Shown piece after piece: positions 35,190-43,937 of a stretch of DNA of 64,000 nt. The position numbers and the translations under genes are program-made. Positions within the stretch are counted from its first letter, which is position 1, and every line of letters starts with the position of its first letter. Origin of the DNA: an uncultured Atopobium sp. (lineage in GTDB: Bacteria > Actinomycetota > Coriobacteriia > Coriobacteriales > Atopobiaceae); contig CAMXVQ010000003.1 in NCBI GenBank assembly GCA_947252455.1, positions 1 through 64,000 of the forward strand, given 5' to 3'. A model generated the notes under the pieces. That model was not told where the DNA came from and made no database searches. It saw only the letters and a program-made list of their open reading frames with translations.

Positions 35190-38054
35190 ATGTCTTTGCC
35201 TAATAACACGCGTTCGTATACATTTGACGTAGAAGGCATGACCTGTTCGGCATGTGTTAAACATGTGCAACAGGCAGCAGAGGGTATCACGGGCGTGCAG
35301 TCAGCAGACGTTAATTTATTAACACATACGCTGCGTATACAGGCTTATCCGCACGAAATTGACTCGTCTTTCTGCACAACAGTTGTGGATACCATTAAAC
35401 GCGCAGGTTATGATGCTCAAATCAGTGATGTTGCTGCTGCCGCGCATGATGGTGTTGCCGATGCCACTGTTAACATTGCAGCCGCCACACCTGGTAGTGC
35501 TTCTGTCGATGCCGCCGCTGCTGCAAAGCCTTCGCATGTACCCTCTAGTAACTCAACACCAAGCGAACTGTCACGTCTTGCGCATCGCCTTAAACTTTCA
35601 ATTCTCTGTGCCGTGCCGCTTATGTATCTTGCTATGGCTCCTATGTTTGGATTGCCCTGCCCATTTTCAAGCACTTCGCGCGTCGATTATGCACTTGGTG
35701 GTCTCATCCAATTCTTTTTGGCGCTGTGCATTCTCATTATCAACCGCGTGTACTTCATACGTGGCTTTAAGGCAGCTCGCGCAGGTTATGCCACCATGGA
35801 TACGCTTATTGCACTTGGATCACTTGCTTCGTTTGTATATTCAACGTTTCTTGTGGGACTTCGCTGGTTTGATGTGTTTGCGTTTCTGCGTTATGCCGAA
35901 CATGTGTTTTCTTTGCCGCACGCGCAGCAAAGCCTTGCATGGGCATCTTCTGCCTATGTGAGCGTATCTGCGGCTTTTCCCCTCGATCATCTCTATTTTG
36001 ATTCTTGCGGGATGATTTTAGTATTTGTAAGTATTGGAACCTATTTTGAAACAAAAACCAAACAACAAGCAACAAGCGCATTAACCGAGCTTATCAATTT
36101 GGCGCCGCCTTTGGTAACGGTGGTTACTCCTTCGGGAGAAAAGCTTTGTTCGCGCGATTCCGTGCAGGTAGGGCAAGAAATAATCGTTAAAGCAGGGGAG
36201 CGTATTGCGCTGGACGCCACCGTGGTTGCAGGCTCGCTTGCAGTAGATGAGTCTGCCCTTTCAGGCGAGGCGTTTCCTCAAGACAAAACACCTCATTCCA
36301 AGGTTTATGCAGGAACTCACGTTCTGCAGGGTTGGGCGCGTTTGCGTGTGGACGCTGTAGCTTCCGAGAGCGTACTTTCTCATATTATTACCCTTGTTGA
36401 ACAAGCTACTTCAACTAAAGCTCCTATTGAACGCATCGCTGATACGCTTGCATCTTTATTTGTACCTGCCGTTATATTGATTTCTTTGGTTACATTTGTC
36501 ACTTGGTTGTGCCTTGGCGGCGTAGTATCTGCACTTCCTTGGGCAATAAATTGCGGCGTAAGCGTGTTAGTTGTTAGTTGTCCTTGCGCCCTGGGTTTGG
36601 CAGTACCTGTTGCGCTTATGGTTGCATGTGCGCGTGGCGCGCGTTTTGGTATTTTATTCAAATGCGCTTCTGCGCTTGAAAACTTGCGCCGTGTACGTGT
36701 GGTTGCTTTTGATAAAACAGGCACGCTTACCCGTGGTAAGCCCTGTGTTACGGCACATGTGGTACTTGATGAATTATCAAATAATCAGCAGGCCTACGCA
36801 TCGTTTTTGCGCGATGTATGGACGCTTGAGCATAAAAGCGAACACGTGGTTGCACGCGCTTTATGCTTATACATTAAAACATTGGCAGATAAGCATGAGA
36901 TAGTGCTGAGCGACAAAACGTGCACTTCTGTTGTTGATACCTGCGATTTTACTCAAAAACCCGGTCTTGGTGTCACAGGTTATGTACGAGGCAGACGCCT
37001 GGTAATAGGTAATGAGCGACTTATGCACTCATTGCATATTGATATAACACAAGTTTGTGCTGTATTGCTTGAGTCTACGTTAAAAACGAGTGTTATATAC
37101 GTTGCCTACGATACATGTGCCTGTGCCTGTTTTGAGTTTGAAGATCTCTGCAAGCCTTCAAGCATTGAAGCACTTGCCGCTTTGCGCACGCGCGCTCTTG
37201 AACCAGTTATGCTTTCTGGGGATTCGCCTGCATCATGTGAGCAGCTTGCGCGCCAGCTCAGCATAAACAAAGTACATGCAGGTTTGTTGCCAAATGAGAA
37301 ATACGCATGTATCAAGAATCTGCAAAATGCTGTGCATACGCGCACGAATAAGCTTTCGCGTTTGGTAGGTTTTCGCAGCTATCCGTTAGTTGCAATGGTA
37401 GGTGACGGTATTAACGATGCGCCGTCTTTAGCTCAAGCAGATATTGGCATTGCGGTGGGTGCTGGAACCGATATTGCAATTGATTCCGCTGACATCGTTT
37501 TAATGAATTCCAATGTATGCGATCTTGTGCATGCATATGATTTAAGCAAAAAAACAGCACGTATTATCAAGCAAAATCTTTTTTGGGCGCTGGTGTATAA
37601 CGTTATTTGTATACCACTTGCGGCAGGCGTATTCCAACCGTTTTCTATAACGTTTAACCCTATGATGGCTTCGGCGTCTATGAGCATTTCTTCGCTTATC
37701 GTAGTGGGAAACGCGCTTCGTTTACTGAGATGGAAACCACGCGCGCTTTCTAAAATTACTCCTACCTCACGCGAACATTCATCTACAATAAAAGAAAAAA
37801 TTAGTGTAACGCATAAAGAAATTCGTGGAACGCATAAGGAGAAAACTGTGATTATTAAGTTGGCAATTGAGGGTATGACCTGCGAACATTGCGTACGTCA
37901 CGTAACAGATGCTCTGTCAGAGGTTGCAGGTGTTAGTAAGGTTGATGTAAACCTTGCCCGTAAATCCGCGGAAGTAGCATGTGGCGATGCACAAATATCT
38001 CACCAACTTATTGCTGCCGTAGAAAAAGCAGGATATAGCGCGTACTTGATGTAA
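35190..38054 (+). CDS. copA: Copper-exporting P-type ATPase with N- and C-terminal metal-binding domains
   Basis: A 954-residue P1B-type ATPase. N-terminal heavy-metal-associated (HMA) domain with GMTCSAC (C19, C22); eight predicted membrane helices; intramembrane CPC in VVSCPCALGLAVP (about 463); phosphorylation site DKTGTLT (about 507); GDGINDAPSLAQADIGIA hinge motif. The actuator reads LSGEAFP instead of TGE-type, and the SEHP locus reads SEHVV. Unusually, a second HMA domain with GMTCEHC (C898, C901) forms the last 68 residues after a low-complexity linker with repeated THKE. A ribosome-binding site and GTG in frame precede that domain (see separate entry). It follows htrA by 12 bp. Cu(I) export is inferred from CPC and family. 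Confidence 0.93.
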   Translation: MSLPNNTRSYTFDVEGMTCSACVKHVQQAAEGITGVQSADVNLLTHTLRIQAYPHEIDSSFCTTVVDTIKRAGYDAQISDVAAAAHDGVADATVNIAAATPGSASVDAAAAAKPSHVPSSNSTPSELSRLAHRLKLSILCAVPLMYLAMAPMFGLPCPFSSTSRVDYALGGLIQFFLALCILIINRVYFIRGFKAARAGYATMDTLIALGSLASFVYSTFLVGLRWFDVFAFLRYAEHVFSLPHAQQSLAWASSAYVSVSAAFPLDHLYFDSCGMILVFVSIGTYFETKTKQQATSALTELINLAPPLVTVVTPSGEKLCSRDSVQVGQEIIVKAGERIALDATVVAGSLAVDESALSGEAFPQDKTPHSKVYAGTHVLQGWARLRVDAVASESVLSHIITLVEQATSTKAPIERIADTLASLFVPAVILISLVTFVTWLCLGGVVSALPWAINCGVSVLVVSCPCALGLAVPVALMVACARGARFGILFKCASALENLRRVRVVAFDKTGTLTRGKPCVTAHVVLDELSNNQQAYASFLRDVWTLEHKSEHVVARALCLYIKTLADKHEIVLSDKTCTSVVDTCDFTQKPGLGVTGYVRGRRLVIGNERLMHSLHIDITQVCAVLLESTLKTSVIYVAYDTCACACFEFEDLCKPSSIEALAALRTRALEPVMLSGDSPASCEQLARQLSINKVHAGLLPNEKYACIKNLQNAVHTRTNKLSRLVGFRSYPLVAMVGDGINDAPSLAQADIGIAVGAGTDIAIDSADIVLMNSNVCDLVHAYDLSKKTARIIKQNLFWALVYNVICIPLAAGVFQPFSITFNPMMASASMSISSLIVVGNALRLLRWKPRALSKITPTSREHSSTIKEKISVTHKEIRGTHKEKTVIIKLAIEGMTCEHCVRHVTDALSEVAGVSKVDVNLARKSAEVACGDAQISHQLIAAVEKAGYSAYLM
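37836..38054 (+). CDS. Possible internal start producing a free CopZ-like copper chaperone
   Basis: AAGGAG at 37836-37841 lies six bases before a GTG at 37848, which is in frame with copA (codon 887). Translation from there would give a 68-residue single HMA domain starting IIKLAIEGMTCEHC, the size of free CopZ. The site is well spaced and the domain boundary matches the start exactly. The feature span includes the ribosome-binding site. Whether ribosomes use it is untested; it could also be a scar of a recent fusion of copA with copZ. Confidence 0.55.
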   Translation, partial: KEKTVIIKLAIEGMTCEHCVRHVTDALSEVAGVSKVDVNLARKSAEVACGDAQISHQLIAAVEKAGYSAYLM

Positions 38055-38118
38055 GGGTGCACTGCAAATAGCAGGGAGTACGAGAGTTTATTGTAGTTTG
38101 TGCTAATAAGGATCACAT

Positions 38119-40497
38119 ATGACACAGCAGAGTAAAACTAAAGAGCAAACGCCGCGTTCTTCGCTTAAGACAACTCAGATGACACAGCCTACGCTGTTTG
38201 ACATGTTGGCTGAAGTTCAAGATCCAGATACGTCTGGTTCTAAGCAACACGGTGATTTATCTGCTGCGTCTGATACGTCCAATCCTCAAAACTTTACCGC
38301 ACCTGTTTCTACACCGTATGAATCGCTAGAAGCTGATGTTCCCGTTGATACGCATGCCAGCTTGCCTGAGGCGCGCGTGCGTGAGCTTAGACAACTATTG
38401 GACTATCACGCTTATCGATATTATGCTTTAGACGCGCCTTTGATAACTGATAGCCAGTTTGACAGTTATCTTCAAGAATTGTTGCATCTCGAAAAAACGT
38501 ATCCCTATCTCGACGATGAGCATTCATACACACATCGTATAGGTGGTTATGTTTCTCAGCAATTTCGTCGGGTTGCCCATGCTCAGCGCATGTATTCTAT
38601 GGACGACGCTATGAATTTGGAAGAGTTGGATGCCTGGCTTGAGAAAACTGATGAAGCGCTTGGGTCTTCGCCGTCCAATCCTGTTGCATATACCTGTGAA
38701 CTTAAAATAGATGGTTTAGGTGTTGCGCTTACCTATCACAATGGTCAGCTCTTGCGTGCAGCAACGCGCGGTGATGGTAGTGTTGGAGAAGACGTAACCG
38801 CCAACGTGATTACCATTAAAGATGTACCGCACACCCTTTTACGTGATGGTTTGCAAAAAATTGCCAACACGGGTTTTGGATCGGATATTGAGGTGCGCGG
38901 CGAAGTATATATGCCCAAGCATAGCTTTGTCCGTCTTAACGAAACCGCCGACGACGAAGGTCGACCTACTTTTGCAAATCCGCGTAATGCTGCGGCTGGC
39001 TCGCTTCGTCAAAAAAATGCACGCATTACCGCACATCGTGATCTTGAAACATTTATTTATGCGCTTGCTTCGCGCGAATCTTTAGACGTTCATACCCAAA
39101 CCGATTTTTTGGCATGGTTGTCTTCGTGCGGCTTTAGTGTCAATCCACATGCGCAGCGCTGTGTGTGTGCACAAGAGGTGCACGACTATTGCGCGCGTGC
39201 GCTTAAAAACCGCAGCTCACTTGATTACGATATTGATGGTGTTGTGGTCAAGGTTGATTCTTTTGCCTTCCAAGATCAGCTTGGTTTTACGGCGCGCGCG
39301 CCAAGGTGGGCAATTGCGTTTAAGTTTCCGCCCGAGCAAAAGCAAACCATACTTAGAGAAATTCGCATTCAAGTTGGTAGAACAGGCGTTCTTACTCCCG
39401 TTGCCGAATTTGATCCCGTTTTGGTTGCAGGATCAACCATAGCACGTGCAACGCTGCATAATATAGACGAAGTACGTCGTCGTGATGTGCGTGTAGGCGA
39501 TACCATTGTTGTCCACAAAGCAGGTGATGTGATCCCAGAAGTAGTAGGACCAGTTCTAGAAGGTGATCTTGCAGCGCTTCATTTTGCGCGTCCTGTGTGG
39601 GATATGCCGCAAACCTGTCCTGCGTGCGGTGCATCCGTTGTGCGCGAGGACGATGAAGTGGCGTATCGCTGTGTTTCGCTTGATTGCCCAGCTCAGGCAT
39701 CTCAACGTCTTATCCATTGGTGTTCTCGAAAGGCTATGGATATTGATGGCTTAGGCTCTGAACTTATCACTAGGCTTACAGAACAAGGCTATGTTAAAGA
39801 CGTTGCCGATTATTACGATAAACTGAGTTTAGAAAATTTGAGCTCGCTTGATACGGGGCGCACGTACGATACTACCAATAAATTGCACAAGCAGGGTGAC
39901 GCCATTCGTGTTGGTAAAAAAATTGCGTCAAAAATTACGGCGCAGCTCAATAAGAGTAAACAAGCAGGTCTTGCCCGCGTTTTGTTTGGATTGGGTATTC
40001 GTCATGTAGGAGCAAGCGTTGCAGAACTTATCGTTGCAACATATCCTAATCTTGAAAGTTTACTGCATGCAGACAAAGACGAAATTGCAGCTATAGATGG
40101 TGTTGGCCCCAAAATTGCTGCTTCATTGGTTGACTTTTTGCACATGCCACAAAATATGGAAGTGCTTATGCGTTTGCAAGCTGCAGGTGTGGTGCTTTCA
40201 GCTCCTGAACAGAAGGCTCTGCTTCCGCAATCATTAACAGGATATACCTTTGTGCTTACCGGAACGCTTGAGAATCTATCGCGCACTGCCGCAGGAGATG
40301 CGCTCAAAGCCTTAGGTGCAAAAGTTTCGGGTTCGGTTTCTCGTAAAACAAGTTTTGTGATTGCAGGGGAGCAGGCAGGTTCAAAACTAGACAAAGCGCA
40401 CGAGTTGGGTGTATGTGTTATTGGTAGAAAAGAGCTTGATGAGATCTTGTCTACTCAAAAATTGCCGCAAAATTTGCTTGAACAGCTTAAAGAATAG
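38119..40497 (+). CDS. ligA: NAD-dependent DNA ligase LigA
   Basis: Joins nicks in replication and repair using NAD, 792 residues; typical LigA is about 670. An N-terminal extension of about 80 residues, Ser/Thr/Gln-rich, contains QPTLF (23-27), the pattern of a beta-clamp binding motif. The Ia domain starts at RELRQLLDYHAYRYY; adenylated lysine K196 in ELKIDGLG; KFPPEQKQT in the OB region; zinc finger CPACG with CVSLDCP (about 500-525); helix-hairpin-helix repeats; and a BRCT domain (about 715-792, FVLTGTLENLSR). The start has AAGGATCAC upstream. Confidence 0.95.
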   Translation: MTQQSKTKEQTPRSSLKTTQMTQPTLFDMLAEVQDPDTSGSKQHGDLSAASDTSNPQNFTAPVSTPYESLEADVPVDTHASLPEARVRELRQLLDYHAYRYYALDAPLITDSQFDSYLQELLHLEKTYPYLDDEHSYTHRIGGYVSQQFRRVAHAQRMYSMDDAMNLEELDAWLEKTDEALGSSPSNPVAYTCELKIDGLGVALTYHNGQLLRAATRGDGSVGEDVTANVITIKDVPHTLLRDGLQKIANTGFGSDIEVRGEVYMPKHSFVRLNETADDEGRPTFANPRNAAAGSLRQKNARITAHRDLETFIYALASRESLDVHTQTDFLAWLSSCGFSVNPHAQRCVCAQEVHDYCARALKNRSSLDYDIDGVVVKVDSFAFQDQLGFTARAPRWAIAFKFPPEQKQTILREIRIQVGRTGVLTPVAEFDPVLVAGSTIARATLHNIDEVRRRDVRVGDTIVVHKAGDVIPEVVGPVLEGDLAALHFARPVWDMPQTCPACGASVVREDDEVAYRCVSLDCPAQASQRLIHWCSRKAMDIDGLGSELITRLTEQGYVKDVADYYDKLSLENLSSLDTGRTYDTTNKLHKQGDAIRVGKKIASKITAQLNKSKQAGLARVLFGLGIRHVGASVAELIVATYPNLESLLHADKDEIAAIDGVGPKIAASLVDFLHMPQNMEVLMRLQAAGVVLSAPEQKALLPQSLTGYTFVLTGTLENLSRTAAGDALKALGAKVSGSVSRKTSFVIAGEQAGSKLDKAHELGVCVIGRKELDEILSTQKLPQNLLEQLKE

Positions 40498-40512
40498 CTC
40501 AAAGGAGAAGAG

Positions 40513-41418
40513 ATGTCCTCATCACAGTTAAACGACCATATAGAAGTTCACGAAAATACGATGGACTTTATGGGCTATAAAACGTACTACCGCATTGCGG
40601 GCGACATAACTTCTGGTAAAACACCGCTGATCACGCTTCACGGAGGACCTGGTTCTACCCACAATTATATGGAACTCCTTGATCCCGTGGCTTTGTGTGG
40701 CCGTGCGGTTATCAGCTATGATCAGCTGGGTTGCGGAAAGTCGTATGTAGAAAATCGGCCCGATTTGTGGAAACTTAGCACATGGGAAAACGAGCTTGAA
40801 GCCCTTATCAGCCACCTTGGTTTGTCAAAGTATTACCTGTTAGGCCAATCATGGGGCGGTATGCTGGCACAGAGCTTTGCACTTGATTGCAACGCGCAGG
40901 GTTTGCAAGGGCTTATTTTGTCGTCCACCTTGCCGTCCTCGCAACTTTGGGCACGCGAGCAGCACCGTCTTGCGCGTATGCTTCCTGCGCTTGAATACAG
41001 TGCGCTTATGAATGCCGAAAAAACGCAGGACTTTTCTGGCCGTGCATATACTCAAGCCCTTGACCATTTTATGACTATGCATTGCTGCGACTTAACATAC
41101 GACGAAACTGCGCCCGAGTGCTTGCGTCGTCCTAAGAAAAGTGGCGAAGAATCCTATGTAGTTGCGTGGGGTCCAAATGAATTAACGGCAACGGGTACGC
41201 TTGCAGATTGGAACGTGATTGATCGTTTGCACCACATTAAGGTGCCAACGCTCATTATCAGCGGCACAGATGACGAGTGCACACCGCTTATTGCAAAGAC
41301 TATGTTTGATCGTATTCCAAACGCACGCTGGGAATTATTTGAAGGTTGTAGGCACATGTGTTACGCCGAAAACACCGAGCATTATCTGAGTGTCATTTGT
41401 GATTTCATGACGAACTAG
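40513..41418 (+). CDS. pip: Proline iminopeptidase-type alpha/beta hydrolase
   Basis: A 301-residue S33-family peptidase-like hydrolase that removes N-terminal proline from peptides. HGGPG (43-47) forms the oxyanion region, nucleophile S114 in GQSWGGM, acidic residue near D252 in SGTDDECT, and H281 in GCRHMCY. The family also includes other small aminopeptidases and some lactone hydrolases, so the substrate is not certain. AAAGGAGAAGAG precedes the ATG, 15 bp after ligA. Confidence 0.85.
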   Translation: MSSSQLNDHIEVHENTMDFMGYKTYYRIAGDITSGKTPLITLHGGPGSTHNYMELLDPVALCGRAVISYDQLGCGKSYVENRPDLWKLSTWENELEALISHLGLSKYYLLGQSWGGMLAQSFALDCNAQGLQGLILSSTLPSSQLWAREQHRLARMLPALEYSALMNAEKTQDFSGRAYTQALDHFMTMHCCDLTYDETAPECLRRPKKSGEESYVVAWGPNELTATGTLADWNVIDRLHHIKVPTLIISGTDDECTPLIAKTMFDRIPNARWELFEGCRHMCYAENTEHYLSVICDFMTN

Positions 41419-41514
41419 TATAATGTGTAACACGTGTTTGCCCTTGTTTAATCTATGTTTTTAACATCTTGGCAAACCAAAAGGTTTTGATTTTTGATCT
41501 GAAAAGAGGATATC

Positions 41515-41631
41515 ATGATTGCTACAACTAATGATATTTTTAGCGGAACACAAGCACCGGTCATTATTGGTATTATTATCGCAATATGTTTAATCGTAGC
41601 TGGTGTGGTAATGCGCCGTCGTCGTAAATAA
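41515..41631 (+). CDS. 38-residue single-span membrane peptide
   Basis: ATG with GAGG seven bases upstream, then MIATTNDIFSGTQAPVIIGI, a hydrophobic core IIIAICLIVAGVVM and a basic end RRRRK. Topology would be N-out, C-in. It resembles the membrane anchor and basic tail of a cell-wall-sorted protein without the LPXTG part, or a stand-alone small membrane protein. It is followed by a strong terminator, so it ends a transcript. Evidence is the ribosome-binding site, coding layout and membrane pattern only. Confidence 0.6.
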   Translation: MIATTNDIFSGTQAPVIIGIIIAICLIVAGVVMRRRRK

Positions 41632-41720
41632 TCAACGGCTTTATAGTCTATGTACCTGTACAAAGTTGTCTTATGTGCAGAGGTTTTCAATCTAGCTTAT
41701 TAATAAGCAAAGATAATAAG

Positions 41721-41762
41721 AAAAATCGGGTGTCCGCTTATAGCAGATACCCGATTTCTTAT
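41721..41762. terminator. Bidirectional terminator between convergent genes
   Basis: AAATCGGGT (41724-41732) pairs with ACCCGATTT (41750-41758); the inner bases TCxGC/GCxGA extend the stem. A-rich before and T-rich after, suited to both strands, between the 38-residue peptide (+) and a PfkB kinase (-). Confidence 0.85.
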
Positions 41763-41812
41763 GCAGCAAACTATGAACCATAACGCCCGAGTTTACCGTA
41801 TCAAAAGATGAG

Positions 41813-42733
41813 CTAGTCCACTTGCTTAACATGCACGTTTTCTTTGAGTTCGTCCATGCGCGAAAACGTGCCTAAACCTGCAGACATAGCAACATTTGCG
41901 CCACATGCCATTGCGTTTTTGAGCGCTTCCACAACAGATGTTTTATGCACTACATATGATGCCAAAAAGCATCCAAGCGTAGCATCGCCGGCACAAACCG
42001 TAGAATAAGGCTTAATTTTTGGTGCGTTTGCATACCAAACATGTGTTCCATTAAAAAAGTACGCACCGCGCGAACCAAGCGTCAGCAATACATTTTGAAA
42101 ACCCTGAGTGCCCAAATCATGGAGCGCGCGAACTGTATCATCTTCGTCTGTAAGCGTATAGCCAAAAATGTCATGCAATTCGTCGTCATTAGGCTTAATG
42201 AGAAGTGGCTTTTTTGAACCAAGCTGGCTTAGGTGAGAAGAGCTGGTATCCAGTACAACATCTACGTGCTTAGAGGCAAGGGTATCAAAAATCTCATCAT
42301 AAAAAGTAGGTTTGACTTCAGGAGGAAGCGAGCCCGATACAACAAGACAGGTTAAATCATCAAGCGAGCTCAGCAACTGTAAAAGTTCGTGCTGTTTATC
42401 TTGTGGCACACCACAGCCTGCATTAGGGAAGGTATATTCTTGTGTAGGAGTTGAAATAAAGGGATTAATGCGTGTGATGCCGTCTACCATAACGGGATAA
42501 ACGTCGCAACCTTTCTTTCGTGCCTCGTCAACAATATAGGTACCGCTAAATCCCCCAAAAAAGCCCAAAATAGGAGCGTGTACACCAAAATGTTGAAGGG
42601 TAAAGCTTACATTTAAGCCTTTACCGTTAGGGGTATATACCGCATCTTTGGTACGGCAAACACGATTAGGCACTACAACATCTGCGCTTACATTCATGTC
42701 AACGGCAGGATTGGGAGTGAGCGTATAAATCAT
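41813..42733 (-). CDS. PfkB-family sugar-phosphate kinase (tagatose-6-phosphate kinase / 1-phosphofructokinase type)
   Basis: A 306-residue ribokinase-fold kinase. It opens MIYTLTPNPAVDMNV, the N-terminus typical of LacC/FruK, with NGKGLNVSF near residue 36. The catalytic segment reads CAGDATLGCF (about 250), keeping the essential Asp but with an unusual ATLGCF where GDSMVAGF is common. The ATG at 42733 has AAGGA seven bases upstream. It follows the aldolase on the same strand. With the aldolase and aga genes it probably phosphorylates tagatose 6-phosphate; 1-phosphofructokinase activity is an alternative. Confidence 0.85.
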   Translation of the reverse strand: MIYTLTPNPAVDMNVSADVVVPNRVCRTKDAVYTPNGKGLNVSFTLQHFGVHAPILGFFGGFSGTYIVDEARKKGCDVYPVMVDGITRINPFISTPTQEYTFPNAGCGVPQDKQHELLQLLSSLDDLTCLVVSGSLPPEVKPTFYDEIFDTLASKHVDVVLDTSSSHLSQLGSKKPLLIKPNDDELHDIFGYTLTDEDDTVRALHDLGTQGFQNVLLTLGSRGAYFFNGTHVWYANAPKIKPYSTVCAGDATLGCFLASYVVHKTSVVEALKNAMACGANVAMSAGLGTFSRMDELKENVHVKQVD

Positions 42734-42777
42734 GAATATGTCCTTAGGTTTGTGCTGGTTCAAAGTAGACAATAACG

Positions 42778-42837
42778 TTTGTGTCTTATGAGCAGACCTT
42801 ATGTCTTATTGGTAGATCTTATGCCTTGTTGGTAGAT
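42778..42837. repeat. Three 20-bp tandem units across the aldolase stop codon
   Basis: CTTATGCCTTGTTGGTAGAT (42818-42837) holds the end of the aldolase gene including its stop (TTA on this strand, 42819-42821). CTTATGTCTTATTGGTAGAT (42798-42817) and a weaker copy at 42778-42797 follow it in the direction of transcription. Confidence 0.85.
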
Positions 42838-43670
42838 CCCAGGTTATCCATATGCGATGCGACAACATCAAAAATTGCCTGTTGAGCTGGGATAAACGGT
42901 TTTTTAGGATCAAAGCATGCAGGATTTTCTCCCATATATATCATAAAGCCAGCGGTAAAGACTTGTCGCAACTCGGTTGCATAGTTTACTTTGCAAATAC
43001 CATTTTGGATAGCTTGCGCAACCTGATCGTCGGGAACACCCGATGTGCCGTGCAATACCAAAGGTACATTTGTGTGTGCCTTAATCTCTTTAAGAACGCC
43101 TTGTTCAATATGAGGTGTACCTTTGTACACGCCATGAATGGTTCCAACGCCTACAGCTAAGGATGTGCAGTGCGTTTTTGCAATAAATTCTGCAGCTTGT
43201 TCGGGGTCGGTGTAGGGGTTTTCGTCGGCAGCAAGTGGGCCATCGTCTTCTTTTCCGCCTACTTTACCTAGCTCGGCCTCAACAGGAAGGCCAATAGGTT
43301 CAGCAACTTTGGTTACCGATGTCGTAATAGCAAGATTGCTTTGATAATCAACATGTGATCCATCGATCATAACCGAGGTATAGCCTGCTCGAATAGCCTG
43401 TACGCAGCGCTCAAACGTATCGCCGTGGTCAAGGTGAAGTGCAACAGGAACATCTACCGACTCTGCTGCAACGCTGACCATTGCCTTAAAATAATCAACA
43501 TTTGCATATTTCAACGTTCCAGGCGTTGTCTGCAAAATAATAGGCGAGTGCTTTGCTTGTGCGGCACGCACTGCTGCCATAACAAACTCAAGGTTCTCTA
43601 CATTAAATGCACCAACGGCATAATGTCCTTCGTAGGCTTTTTGCAACATTTCTTTTGTTGAAACGAGCAT
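42819..43670 (-). CDS. Class II tagatose/fructose-bisphosphate aldolase
   Basis: A 283-residue zinc-dependent aldolase splitting tagatose (or fructose) 1,6-bisphosphate into dihydroxyacetone phosphate and glyceraldehyde 3-phosphate. Zinc and active-site motifs: VPVALHLDHGDTFE, MIDGSHVDYQSN, then GVGTIHGVYKG and VLHGTSGVPDDQVAQAI. The length and spacing fit the GatY/KbaY/AgaY group. The ATG at 43670 has a perfect AGGAGG upstream; the longer frame lacks one. It is divergent from the second PfkB kinase, with an operator-like region between, supporting a role in galactosamine breakdown. Confidence 0.9.
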   Translation of the reverse strand: MLVSTKEMLQKAYEGHYAVGAFNVENLEFVMAAVRAAQAKHSPIILQTTPGTLKYANVDYFKAMVSVAAESVDVPVALHLDHGDTFERCVQAIRAGYTSVMIDGSHVDYQSNLAITTSVTKVAEPIGLPVEAELGKVGGKEDDGPLAADENPYTDPEQAAEFIAKTHCTSLAVGVGTIHGVYKGTPHIEQGVLKEIKAHTNVPLVLHGTSGVPDDQVAQAIQNGICKVNYATELRQVFTAGFMIYMGENPACFDPKKPFIPAQQAIFDVVASHMDNLGSTNKA

Positions 43671-43804
43671 GATGACACTACCTCCTATAAAACGTGTATG
43701 AGCTTTGCTATCAAAAGGCATAAAAACAAGGTAACCATGATTTGATACTTCATTTGACAACAAAATATATTTTCATTGTAGAATACTTTATGAATCTCGC
43801 GTTA

Positions 43805-43855
43805 TCTCATGTATGCTTTGTCGTGCATAATACATAATTGACATGAGAAATTATG
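43805..43855. promoter_or_regulatory. Inverted repeats in the divergent aldolase/kinase promoter region
   Basis: TCTCATGT (43805-43812) pairs with ACATGAGA (43841-43848), and CATAATT (43833-43839) with AATTATG (43849-43855). A TTGACA near 43756 with TAGAAT 19 bp on may be a rightward promoter. The nested repeats suit a dimeric repressor such as the GntR protein at 49688, but no match was tested. Confidence 0.5.
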
Positions 43856-43937
43856 TTGGCATCAAATATAGACCCTGACCTGTGCTCTTTTGGGTTTTTA
43901 TATGCATACCACTTTCTTTAGAGAAAGGTATACTTTT

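Noticed and set aside
35806..36081. Basic minus-strand frame inside copA
   Set aside because: Shadow of a strongly coding plus-strand gene with clear P-type ATPase motifs.
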